NCBI GenBank assembly: GCA_021780055.1
Contig: JAJXZM010000519.1
Coordinates: forward strand, 1-7,692
Reading direction: 5' to 3'
From: Acidobacteriota bacterium
GTDB lineage: Bacteria; Acidobacteriota; Terriglobia; UBA7540
DNA length: 7,692 nucleotides
Positions 1 to 7,692 of the stretch are shown here, piece by piece. Below the pieces are notes generated by a model. It searched no databases. It was not told where the DNA came from and saw nothing but the letters and a program-made list of their open reading frames with translations. Each line of letters begins with the position of its first letter. Positions within the stretch are counted from its first letter, which is position 1. A program made the position numbers and the translations under genes.

Positions 1-1
1 G

Positions 2-466
2 ATTGAACAACTCTCTGCCACAACGTTGCGCGCAGTGCTAGGTGAAGTCGAACTTGACGATCTGCTCTCACAACGTGAAAAGTTGAACATGCGGCTGCAG
101 ACTATCATTGACGAGCAGACCGAGGCATGGGGCATTAAGGTGACGCAGGTCCAGGTCAAGCAGGTGGACATCCCGCAGGACATGCAGCGGGCCATCGCGC
201 GCCAGGCGGAAGCCGAACGCGAACGCCGCGCCAAGATCATCAACGCCGACGGAGAATACCAGGCTTCGCAGAAGTTGTCTGACGCTGCAAAAATTCTGGC
301 GGTGGAACCCGTCACGATCACTTTGCGTTATCTCCAGACTCTGGCAGAATTAGGGACGGAGAAAAATACAACGATAGTCTTCCCGATACCCGTGGAGTTG
401 TTATCGATCCTGATGCAGAAGGTAAAACCTGCGCCGCCTGCCGGCCAGGATTCCGGGAAGAGTTAA
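2..466 (+). CDS. Slipin/stomatin-like SPFH (band 7) protein, 3' part
   Basis: This is the last 154 residues of an SPFH-family protein; the reading frame is open from base 2 and the true start lies outside the window. The visible part starts with the end of the band 7 domain ([16 protein letters not shown], then SQREKLN). It continues through the highly conserved slipin stretch [18 protein letters not shown] and the charged, Ala/Glu/Arg-rich helix [19 protein letters not shown]. This helix forms the coiled coil by which these proteins assemble into membrane rings. The tail contains FPIPVELL and a short Pro-rich end. Slipins are membrane scaffolds, often encoded beside an NfeD-type partner, which would be upstream and out of view. 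The exact client is unknown. The codon read as a start at 26 (TTG) is internal. Family identification is confident; the physiological role is not shown by the sequence. Confidence 0.93.
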   Translation: MEQLSATTLRAVLGEVELDDLLSQREKLNMRLQTIIDEQTEAWGIKVTQVQVKQVDIPQDMQRAIARQAEAERERRAKIINADGEYQASQKLSDAAKILAVEPVTITLRYLQTLAELGTEKNTTIVFPIPVELLSILMQKVKPAPPAGQDSGKS

Positions 467-504
467 CGGAGGAAGAGGCGTGAACCGGACGCCAACGGAG
501 AGAT

Positions 505-1179
505 ATGGCTAACCGAATGGATAAATTCCAGGACGAAACGGGAACATCAGCCCGCCATCTGGTGCTGATGTTTCTGGCTGCCGTGGCGGTCTGCGCCGTT
601 TTCTTTTCCCTGGGTTACGTTGTGGGTTATAACCACAGCCCCTCCAAAAGCGGGCCCGTTACTGAAAACGTGAGCGGTTCGGGTAATATCCCCCCCACGG
701 TAAACCCACCATCGGGAGGCTCCAGCGAGTCCCCGGCAGGGGGCCTTGTCACTGAGAACGTGAGCCCGGGTTCAACACCCGCCACTCAATCAGAAAGCGC
801 TCCACCGCAGACGCAAGAGACTGCGGCTGCGCCCAAACACGCGGAGCACAAGCCTCAGGAAAAGGCCGCCGCTCCTCGAAATACTGTGAAGACCAAGGTC
901 GTGACGCCGAAAGCCCGGCCAACTGCCCCGCCGGCAGCCAGTTCCGGAGGCCATTTTGCGGTGCAGGTGATGGCTTCAAAAACCAGGGTGGATGCGGAGC
1001 ACCTGGTGAAATTGCTGAAGTCCCGCGGCTACCCGGTTTACATCCTGACCCCACAGCAGTCCCCTGCCCACGACAACCTCTACCGCGTTCAGGTGGGCCC
1101 TTTTACAACGCGTGTTGCGGCCGACCTCACTCGGGACAAATTGGAAGGGGACGGCTTCCGGCCATTTGTCGTTCGCTGA
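505..1179 (+). CDS. Single-pass membrane protein with C-terminal SPOR domain
   Basis: A 224-aa protein with three parts. Residues 1-17 are a short cytoplasmic head and 18-41 one hydrophobic membrane segment (LVLMFLAAVAVCAVFFSLGYVV). Residues 42-147 are a low-complexity Pro/Ala/Ser/Thr linker, Lys-rich near its end. Residues 149-224 are a SPOR domain, recognised from FAVQVMASKTRVDAEHLVKLL, the central NLYRVQVGPF and the closing GFRPFVV. SPOR domains bind peptidoglycan stripped of stem peptides, and usually bring proteins to the division septum or other sites of wall remodelling. The linker holds two copies of VTENVS (residues 52-57 and 82-87). The ATG at 505 is preceded by ACGGAGAG, which supports the start. 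It lies 38 bases after the slipin gene and 100 bases before lnt, in an envelope-related cluster. The layout resembles DedD and FtsN, but I would not assign either name. Confidence 0.88.
   Translation: MANRMDKFQDETGTSARHLVLMFLAAVAVCAVFFSLGYVVGYNHSPSKSGPVTENVSGSGNIPPTVNPPSGGSSESPAGGLVTENVSPGSTPATQSESAPPQTQETAAAPKHAEHKPQEKAAAPRNTVKTKVVTPKARPTAPPAASSGGHFAVQVMASKTRVDAEHLVKLLKSRGYPVYILTPQQSPAHDNLYRVQVGPFTTRVAADLTRDKLEGDGFRPFVVR
652..774 (+). repeat. Duplicated VTENVS segment in the SPOR-protein linker
   Basis: Within the periplasmic linker, GPVTENVSGSG (residues 50-60) recurs as GLVTENVSPGS (residues 80-90), 30 residues apart. The copies are also similar at the DNA level (GTTACTGAAAACGTGAGC against GTCACTGAGAACGTGAGC, differing at two silent positions), which suggests a recent internal duplication with partial decay between the copies. 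Confidence 0.6.
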
Positions 1180-1186
1180 GCGTCCG

Positions 1187-1211
1187 CATGGCGTGTCCGC
1201 GGCTCGCCATG
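1187..1211 (+). other. Inverted repeat between SPOR gene and lnt
   Basis: CATGGCG at 1187-1193 pairs perfectly with CGCCATG at 1205-1211 around an 11-base loop, starting 8 bases after the SPOR gene stop. No T-run follows, so it is not a standard intrinsic terminator. It could weaken read-through or stabilise an RNA end. The rest of the 100-base gap (1180-1279) shows no convincing promoter. Confidence 0.35.
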
Positions 1212-1279
1212 TCAGTCGCCGGCCTGTCTGCTGTTGCTCGTCCTTTTACCGCAACAGAATTCCCGTACCCAGGTAGGGA

Positions 1280-2884
1280 ATGACCGCCGCCAGCTTATCT
1301 CTCACAGATTGGTTCAGGAAGCCTTTGGCCCGCTACGCCGCGAGCATTCTCAGCGGTTTGCTTCTCTTTGCCTGTTTTCCGCTTATCAATTGGAGCGCGC
1401 TGGTCTGGGTGGCCTGCCTGCCGCTGCTGCTGGCCGTGGTCATTGAAAGTCGCTGGGGCCGGGGCTTCTGGCTGGGATACTTGGCAGGAGCGGCGTTCCT
1501 TTCCGGAAGTTGCTACTGGTTTGTCAGCGTGATGCAAGGCTATGGGAATCTGACCCCGGTGCTTGCCGTTGGCGTGCTTGTTCTCTTTGCGATTGTCTTT
1601 TCCACTTTCTACGGAGTTTTTGGGCTTGTTGCGACCCTGGTGGCTCGCCGGAGCGTTAACCTGGCCCTCCTGCTTAGCCCGTTTCTGTGGGTTGCGCTGG
1701 AACTGGCCAGGACTTACCTGATCACAGGCTTCCCGTGGAACCTGCTGGGCTATGCGGTTCGGCCTGTAGGGCTGGAGCAGGTAGCTTCAGTCACTGCCGT
1801 ATACGGGCTTTCGTTCCTGGCAGTTGCTACCGGCGCATTGCTCGCCTGGACATTGCTGGAGCCCGGTCGGAGAGCGCGATGGGTGATTCTGGCTGCCTGG
1901 GTTTTTCTGCTGTTTGCAGGCGACTGGTTGCTGCAGCCTCCGGCTCCGCAGCCCGAACCCGATGTTGCGTTGCTGGTTCAACCCGACATCCCCCTCGGCG
2001 AAGCCGCAATGGAAAAATGGGTCCCATGGAACAATCCGGCTCCTCTTGAGGGCCTGGTGCAGGAAAGCGTGGAGGCCGAGCGCGAATCCGTTGCTTCCGC
2101 TTCTGTTCCGCCGCTGCTGATCTGGCCCGAGAGTTCGGCGCCTTTCCTTTATGGCCGGGACCCGGTGTTTAGGGGCGCGCTTGAAAGCATGGCGAAGCAG
2201 GCGCATGCCTACGTGATCAGCGGGACGGTGACCTTTGGGGGGCGGGGAAACAATCAGCCTCAGAATGCTGCCGTACTGCTCGCCCCGGACGGCCAATTGC
2301 TGCTCCATTATGTTAAAATTCATTTGGTGCCCTTTGGCGAATATGTGCCGTGGTGGGCGTTCCCGGGGAAGGTTGGAAAAATCACAGCCGAGGTGGGCGA
2401 TTTTGTTCCGGGAAATTCCGTTAAGGTGGCCCGGACCCCGGAAGGCGTGATTGGGATTTTCATCTGTTACGAGGCCATTTTCCCCCAACTGGTGCGCAAA
2501 TTTGCCGCTGATGGCGCGGGCGTTCTGGTGAACATTTCGGATGACGGCTGGTACGGCGATTCGTCGGCCCCATTCCAGCATTTTGAGATGGCCCGCTTCC
2601 GGGCGATTGAGAACGGCCGGTTCGTGCTGCGCGGCACCAACAATGGGATTACAGCGATCGTTGACCCTTACGGCAGGGTGCGGAAGGAAATCCCGCGAAA
2701 CCAGTTTGGTTTTTTGACCGGCCACTTCAGCTACCTGTCGAAGAAGACGTTCTACACAAAGTACGGCGATGTGTTCGCATGGGCCTGCGTGGCTGTAGCT
2801 GCAGGGATGGTTCTGATTTCGTTGCGATGGCCGGGTCTGCTGCCCGCGAAACCGGCTGGAATCCGGAATGAAATTGAGGAGTAA
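1280..2884 (+). CDS. lnt: Apolipoprotein N-acyltransferase
   Basis: Inner-membrane enzyme that adds the third acyl chain, taken from a phospholipid, to the N-terminal cysteine of lipoproteins. This is the last maturation step before Lol-dependent export to the outer membrane. The 534-aa length fits the family. Residues 16-218 hold a series of hydrophobic membrane segments with the conserved TGFPWNLLGY at 149-158. Residues 228-475 are the periplasmic nitrilase-fold domain, and 497-517 a last membrane helix. The Glu-Lys-Cys triad is intact: E284 in IWPESSAP, K346 in KIHLVPFGEYVP and C396 in FICYEAIFP. The supporting residues E354 and E398 and the loop NISDDGWYG (418-426) are also present. The ATG at 1280 has a purine-rich AGGTAGGG just upstream. 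The end overlaps the ribosome binding site of prfB. Confidence 0.97.
   Translation: MTAASLSLTDWFRKPLARYAASILSGLLLFACFPLINWSALVWVACLPLLLAVVIESRWGRGFWLGYLAGAAFLSGSCYWFVSVMQGYGNLTPVLAVGVLVLFAIVFSTFYGVFGLVATLVARRSVNLALLLSPFLWVALELARTYLITGFPWNLLGYAVRPVGLEQVASVTAVYGLSFLAVATGALLAWTLLEPGRRARWVILAAWVFLLFAGDWLLQPPAPQPEPDVALLVQPDIPLGEAAMEKWVPWNNPAPLEGLVQESVEAERESVASASVPPLLIWPESSAPFLYGRDPVFRGALESMAKQAHAYVISGTVTFGGRGNNQPQNAAVLLAPDGQLLLHYVKIHLVPFGEYVPWWAFPGKVGKITAEVGDFVPGNSVKVARTPEGVIGIFICYEAIFPQLVRKFAADGAGVLVNISDDGWYGDSSAPFQHFEMARFRAIENGRFVLRGTNNGITAIVDPYGRVRKEIPRNQFGFLTGHFSYLSKKTFYTKYGDVFAWACVAVAAGMVLISLRWPGLLPAKPAGIRNEIEE
2876..2881 (+). promoter_or_regulatory. Ribosome binding site of prfB inside the end of lnt
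   Basis: GAGGAG, formed by the last two Glu codons of lnt, lies 5 bases before the GTG start at 2887, and the lnt stop codon falls between them. This fixes the prfB start and predicts that ribosomes finishing lnt help start prfB (translational coupling). Confidence 0.8.
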
Positions 2885-2886
2885 TC

Positions 2887-3994
2887 GTGATAGAGGAACT
2901 GACAAGAGAGTTTGACGATTTGAAGCGTCGAGTCCAGGAACTTCGGAGTTTTCTTTGACGCTGCAGGACAACGCCGCGAACTGGAAAACCTGGAGAAGCA
3001 GATAGCCCGCCCCGATTTCTGGGAGGATCAGCAGAACTCGCAGAAAGTCCTTACACAACGCAAAAGGCTGGAGTTCGGCATTCAGTCGGAAGAAGATCTG
3101 GCAGCGAAGGTCGCCGACCTGGATGCTTATTTCGAGCTGGCCGGCGAAGGCGAAAACGTCTTGCAGGAGATCAGCTGTGAAATGGACGCCCTGCGCGCCG
3201 AGGTCGACCAACTGGAAACCACCACGCTGCTGCCCAGTGAAAACGACCAGCTGAATGCCATTGTTACCATCCATCCGGGCGCCGGCGGTACGGAATCGCA
3301 GGATTGGGCGGAAATGCTGCTGCGGATGTACCGCCGATGGGCAGAGCGGCACAACTTCAAGTTCACCCTGAATGACTACCAAGCGGGAGAAGAGGCCGGA
3401 CTGAAGTCCGCAACCTTCACGGTCGCAGGTGAATATGCCTACGGCCTGCTGAGCGCCGAGAGCGGCGTGCACCGACTGGTCCGCATTTCTCCGTTTGATC
3501 AGGCCGCCAGGCGGCACACTTCTTTCGCTTCAGTGTACGTCAGCCCCGAAATCGACGACAGCATCACGATTGAAATCAAGCCCGAGGAATTGCGGATTGA
3601 TACTTATCGTTCCACAGGCAAGGGCGGCCAGCACGTGAATACAACCGATTCCGCGGTGCGCATTACGCATATTCCCACAGGAATCGTGGCGCAGTGCCAG
3701 AACGAACGGTCGCAGCATCGCAACAAGGAAATGGCGATGAAGTTTCTTCGCTCGCGCCTCTACGCTCTGGAGCTTCAGCGGCGGCGTGAGGCGGCGCAGA
3801 AGCTGGAAGATTCCAAGGGCGAAATCGCATTTGGAAACCAGATTCGCTCCTACGTGCTGCATCCCTACCGGATGGTGAAGGACCATCGGACTAAATTCGA
3901 GGTGGGAGACACGGACCGCGTTCTCGATGGAGATATCGATCCGTTTATTCAGGCTTATCTGATGTCGCGGCGAACAGTGGAGAAAGCGGGTTAG
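2887..3994 (+). CDS. prfB: Peptide chain release factor 2 (programmed +1 frameshift)
   Basis: RF2 recognises UAA and UGA and triggers release of the finished peptide. The coding sequence is join(2887..2955,2957..3994). GTG 2887 opens a 23-codon leader ending LRSFL and an in-frame TGA at 2956-2958. Skipping the T at 2956 continues as DAAGQRRELENLEKQIARPD. The total is 368 aa, close to the 365 aa of the E. coli protein. The helical N-terminal domain is followed by IHPGAGGTESQDWAEMLLRMY. The stop-codon-reading tripeptide SPF is at 201-203, marking RF2 rather than RF1 (which has PxT). The catalytic GGQ is at 246-248 within STGKGGQHVNTTDSAVRITH. The residue before GGQ is Lys where E. coli has Ala. 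The C-terminal QIRSYVLHPYRMVKDHRT is typical. A gene call starting at TTG 3161 would miss the first 91 residues. The final stop is TAG, which RF2 does not read. Confidence 0.97.
2944..2959 (+). promoter_or_regulatory. prfB +1 programmed frameshift site
   Basis: The internal Shine-Dalgarno-like CGGAG (2944-2948) is followed by TTTT and then the slippery CTT-TGA-C (2953-2959). CTTTGAC is identical to the E. coli recoding core, and the peptide LRSFL* parallels the E. coli LRGYL*. When RF2 is scarce, the ribosome pauses at TGA, the tRNA on CTT slips one base onto TTT, and translation continues in the +1 frame. When RF2 is plentiful, a 23-aa peptide is released. This is autoregulation known from the family, and the sequence elements are all visible here. 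Confidence 0.95.
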
Positions 3995-4018
3995 CCGGGG
4001 CACAGCGAGGGGCCCGGC
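3994..4018 (+). other. GC-rich inverted repeat just after prfB
   Basis: GCCGGG (3994-3999) pairs with CCCGGC (4013-4018) around a 13-base loop and begins at the last base of the prfB stop codon. There is no following T-run, so a terminator role is only possible. The rest of the 3995-4120 gap shows no convincing promoter for the small gene downstream. Confidence 0.3.
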
Positions 4019-4120
4019 GGAAAGCCCTGTTGCCGTCGTCGCCTTGTCCACAAAGTAGGGTTAAAACTCCCTCCGTGTGGAAAGCCAGCCAAAAGGTCTG
4101 AGGAGAGTGGGACCCATCGA

Positions 4121-4360
4121 GTGAGCGACCTGACGGCTTTTGGACTTTTTGCAGTTACGGCGATGTTGGTCTGCTATGGACTAGAGAAGCGCAGCCATTG
4201 GTTTATCCTGGCGTTCGCTGCTTCCTGCCTGATGGGATCGATCTACGGGTTTCTGCAGGGCGCGTGGCCGTTTGGCCTGGTGGAATCCGTCTGGGCGTTG
4301 GTTGCCGCACGGCGCTGGTGGATAGAGAAGAGTCCAAAGCGTCTTGACGACAGCTTGTAA
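4121..4360 (+). CDS. Small membrane protein of unknown function (79 aa)
   Basis: I do not recognise a named family with certainty. The protein begins at GTG 4121 as MSDLTAFGLFAVTAMLVCYG. It has two hydrophobic segments, about residues 5-19 and 26-44, separated by the charged EKRSHW. A third, weaker amphipathic segment (FLQGAWPFGLVESVWALVAA) is followed by RRWWIEKSPKR. The positive end would favour a cytoplasmic C terminus. Similar small proteins with a GFLQGAWPFGLVE-like core seem to occur widely in bacteria, but this is from memory. AGGAGAG at 4101-4107 is a good ribosome binding sequence but sits 13 bases from the start, longer than usual. Regular codon use and coherent hydrophobic patterning support a real gene. 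No function can be assigned; it lies between prfB and metK without an obvious link to either. Confidence 0.72.
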   Translation: MSDLTAFGLFAVTAMLVCYGLEKRSHWFILAFAASCLMGSIYGFLQGAWPFGLVESVWALVAARRWWIEKSPKRLDDSL

Positions 4361-4531
4361 TTCCTAAACTGGGTAAAATTTGCTGGGGAGAATGGCTGAT
4401 ATCTGAGATCGCTGCAGCGCAAGGCTGAGTCTGTGCGTTTCGGTGGTTGGCTTTCCGGATTGCATCTGAAACGGTTCAGCCACGCGATTGCGCTGTTCGC
4501 TGCAAGGAAAGGGTTTGAGACCACCAAACGG

Positions 4532-4561
4532 TTGACGGTTTGGAAGGGCATGTGCTAGCGT
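4532..4561 (+). promoter_or_regulatory. Possible sigma-70-like promoter for metK-ahcY
   Basis: TTGACG (4532-4537, five of six matches to TTGACA) lies 18 bases before TAGCGT (4556-4561, three of six matches to TATAAT). A TG precedes the second element as in extended -10 promoters. Transcription would start near 4568, giving a leader of about 45 bases. The -10 element is poor, so this is only a candidate. Confidence 0.28.
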
Positions 4562-4592
4562 TGCATATTTGCACATCGGGCAATATTTTTGC
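4562..4592 (+). repeat. Two similar GCA-TATTT-GCA boxes upstream of metK
   Basis: TGCATATTTGCA (4562-4573) has matching 4-base ends, and GCAATATTTTTGC (4580-4592) repeats the pattern with a slightly longer AT centre. Both are AT-rich islands in GC-rich DNA, and both sit just before the metK ribosome binding site. They could be operator half-sites or small RNA hairpins. Confidence 0.35.
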
Positions 4593-4599
4593 ATGGAGG

Positions 4600-4605
4600 A
4601 AGGAG
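4600..4605 (+). promoter_or_regulatory. Ribosome binding site deciding the metK start
   Basis: AAGGAG, inside the longer purine run GGAGGAAGGAG (4595-4605), lies 6 bases before GTG 4612. This favours GTG 4612 over the in-frame upstream start at 4540, which has no comparable site and would add 24 residues unlike the family. Confidence 0.85.
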
Positions 4606-4611
4606 ACCCAC

Positions 4612-7040
<2,429 letters not shown>

Positions 7041-7050
7041 GCTCGTGAGA

Positions 7051-7072
7051 AGGGACGGCCTGTGCCGTCCCT
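7051..7072 (+). terminator. Strong hairpin ending the metK-ahcY operon
   Basis: AGGGACGGC (7051-7059) pairs perfectly with GCCGTCCCT (7064-7072) around the loop CTGT, 10 bases after the ahcY stop. The 9-bp GC-rich stem and placement suit a transcription terminator or an RNA-end protector. There is no T-run (GCGGGCC follows), so it is not a textbook Rho-independent terminator. Confidence 0.6.
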
Positions 7073-7088
7073 GCGGGCCAATAGGTTC

Positions 7089-7119
7089 TTGAAAGAGCAA
7101 GGCAGTGTTCGGGTATTCT
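7089..7119 (+). promoter_or_regulatory. Weak promoter candidate upstream of the TldD-family gene
   Basis: TTGAAA (7089-7094, five of six matches to -35) is followed after 19 bases by TATTCT (7114-7119, four of six matches to -10). The spacing is 2 bases longer than ideal. The rest of the gap to 7254 shows only a small hairpin, CGAG-AAAA-CTCG at 7188-7199, and no coding sequence. A promoter somewhere here is expected, because the gene follows a hairpin that closes the previous operon. Confidence 0.25.
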
Positions 7120-7254
7120 CCCCGTCATCCTGCCCGGGACTAAGGTTCGCGCTGGACTTCATGTTTCTGGACTCCCGATTCAGACTTCGAGAAAACTCGG
7201 ACCAAGAATAAACGGCAGGCGCGAAGCGGCTACGTCTTTGAGCAGGTTTGCGTA

Positions 7255-7692
7255 ATGAAAAAGTTCGGAGCACTGGCACTCGACGCAGCAACCTCGCAGG
7301 GTGCAACCTACGCTGATGTACGTGTGATGGACATCCGCCAGCGCTATCTCTCCACCAAGAACGGCGAAACAGCACAAGTCAGAGAATCTGAATCGCTCGG
7401 GCTCGGCATTCGTGTGATTGTGGACGGCGCCTGGGGATTCTCGTCAACGGATGACCTTTCGCGTCAGGGAATTCTAGCCGCCGCACTGCACGCAGTTGAA
7501 ATCGCCAAGGCCAGCGCTTTGGCCAAGAAACACGACGTTCAACTTGCTCCGGAATCGAAGATCGTGGACCAGTGGGAAGGCCCTTGCCGGATCGACCCCT
7601 TCTTAATTCCAGTTTCAAGCTGTCTGGACCTGATGCTGAAAGTGGATGCCGAATTGCGCAAGGTGAAGGACATCACTCTTGCTGAAGTGGCG
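7255..7692 (+). CDS. TldD/PmbA-family protein, N-terminal part
   Basis: An open frame of 146 codons running off the window with no stop, so only the N-terminal domain is seen. It starts MKKFGALALDAATSQGATYADVRV, followed by RQRYLSTKNGE, ESESLGLGIRVIVDGAWGFSST, DLSRQGILAAALHAVEIAKA and a charged stretch near KVDAELRKVKD. The GATYADVRV and GLGIRVIVDGAWGFSS stretches are characteristic of the TldD side of the TldD/PmbA family. These proteins form a TldD-TldE metalloprotease that cleaves peptides, for example microcin B17 leader and CcdA in E. coli. The zinc site (HExxxH) lies further downstream and cannot be checked. The ATG at 7255 is chosen because the family N terminus fits; its ribosome binding sequence (GAGCAGG, 7240-7246) is weak. 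A pmbA/tldE partner may follow outside the window. Confidence 0.9.
   Translation, partial: MKKFGALALDAATSQGATYADVRVMDIRQRYLSTKNGETAQVRESESLGLGIRVIVDGAWGFSSTDDLSRQGILAAALHAVEIAKASALAKKHDVQLAPESKIVDQWEGPCRIDPFLIPVSSCLDLMLKVDAELRKVKDITLAEVA

Larger units (their letters stand above)
4361..4611 (+). promoter_or_regulatory. Long metK upstream region with several inverted repeats
   Basis: This 251-base stretch has no supported gene. Visible elements are: TGGCTGA (4393-4399) facing TCAGCCA (4476-4482); CTGAA (4466-4470) facing TTCAG (4475-4479) across ACGG, which competes for the same bases; the palindrome CGCTGCAGCG (4410-4419); CCAAAC (4524-4529) facing GTTTGG (4538-4543); and two similar AT-rich boxes at 4562-4592. 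It does not show the conserved core of SAM-I or the pairing pattern of the SAH riboswitch. A control region for metK-ahcY is plausible by position, but whether it acts as DNA operator or RNA leader is unknown. Confidence 0.4.

Noticed and set aside
2956..2958. In-frame TGA read as evidence that prfB is a pseudogene or contains a sequencing error
   Set aside because: The surrounding CTTTGAC, internal SD-like element and LRSFL context match the conserved recoding site, and the downstream protein is intact.
3161..3163. TTG as the prfB start
   Set aside because: It would remove the first 91 residues, including the N-terminal helical domain; the +1 frameshift from GTG 2887 gives the full family length.
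1787..3517. 576-codon open frame on the - strand opposite lnt and prfB
   Set aside because: It lies wholly over two well-identified + strand genes, crosses the frameshift site, and its translation shows no domain pattern. It is a by-product of codon bias in GC-rich genes.
4393..4440. SAH or SAM riboswitch before metK
   Set aside because: A partial textual likeness (GCTGCAGCGCAAGGCTGAG) is present, but CTGAG on both sides cannot pair to make the closing helix and no pseudoknot partner is evident. The SAM-I core is absent. An Infernal search would settle it.
4540..4542. Upstream in-frame start for metK
   Set aside because: It adds 24 residues unlike MetK proteins, while GTG 4612 has a strong, well-spaced ribosome binding site and gives the family length.
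4561..4589. Promoter TTGCAT with 17-base spacing to TATTTT
   Set aside because: Both elements are weak, and transcription would start within the ribosome binding site of metK, leaving no usable leader.

Overview
The window looks like ordinary chromosomal housekeeping DNA from a diderm (Gram-negative-type) bacterium of moderately high GC. Every real gene is on the + strand. The best guess for the host is Acidobacteriota or a relative. This rests on the overall protein character, the short [12 protein letters not shown] S-adenosylhomocysteine hydrolase followed by a TldD-family gene, and lnt next to prfB. It is an inference from memory, not a search. Lnt requires lipoproteins and an outer membrane, so a diderm host is fairly safe.

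Region 1 (1-3994) is a compact envelope and translation block: the 3' end of a slipin/stomatin-like SPFH gene, a single-pass membrane protein with a C-terminal SPOR (peptidoglycan-binding) domain, lnt (apolipoprotein N-acyltransferase), and prfB (release factor 2). prfB is split by a classic programmed +1 frameshift at an in-frame TGA (2956-2958). Its full product is 368 aa, starting at GTG 2887, and it appears translationally coupled to lnt.

Region 2 (3995-4611) holds a 79-aa membrane protein of unknown function and a 251-base gap ahead of metK. The gap contains several inverted repeats, two similar AT-rich boxes and a possible promoter. I could not match it to a known SAM or SAH riboswitch class.

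Region 3 (4612-7072) is a two-gene methyl-cycle operon, metK-ahcY. The genes overlap by one base (TAATG). MetK makes S-adenosylmethionine and AhcY removes the S-adenosylhomocysteine left after methyl transfer. A strong 9-bp hairpin closes the operon.

Region 4 (7073-7692) is a 182-base gap followed by the first 146 codons of a TldD/PmbA-family gene that runs off the window.

I found no mobile elements, CRISPR arrays, tRNA or rRNA, and no clearly novel multi-gene system. The best leads are the RF2 recoding site with its stop-codon arrangement, the unexplained metK leader, and the subfamily of AhcY.
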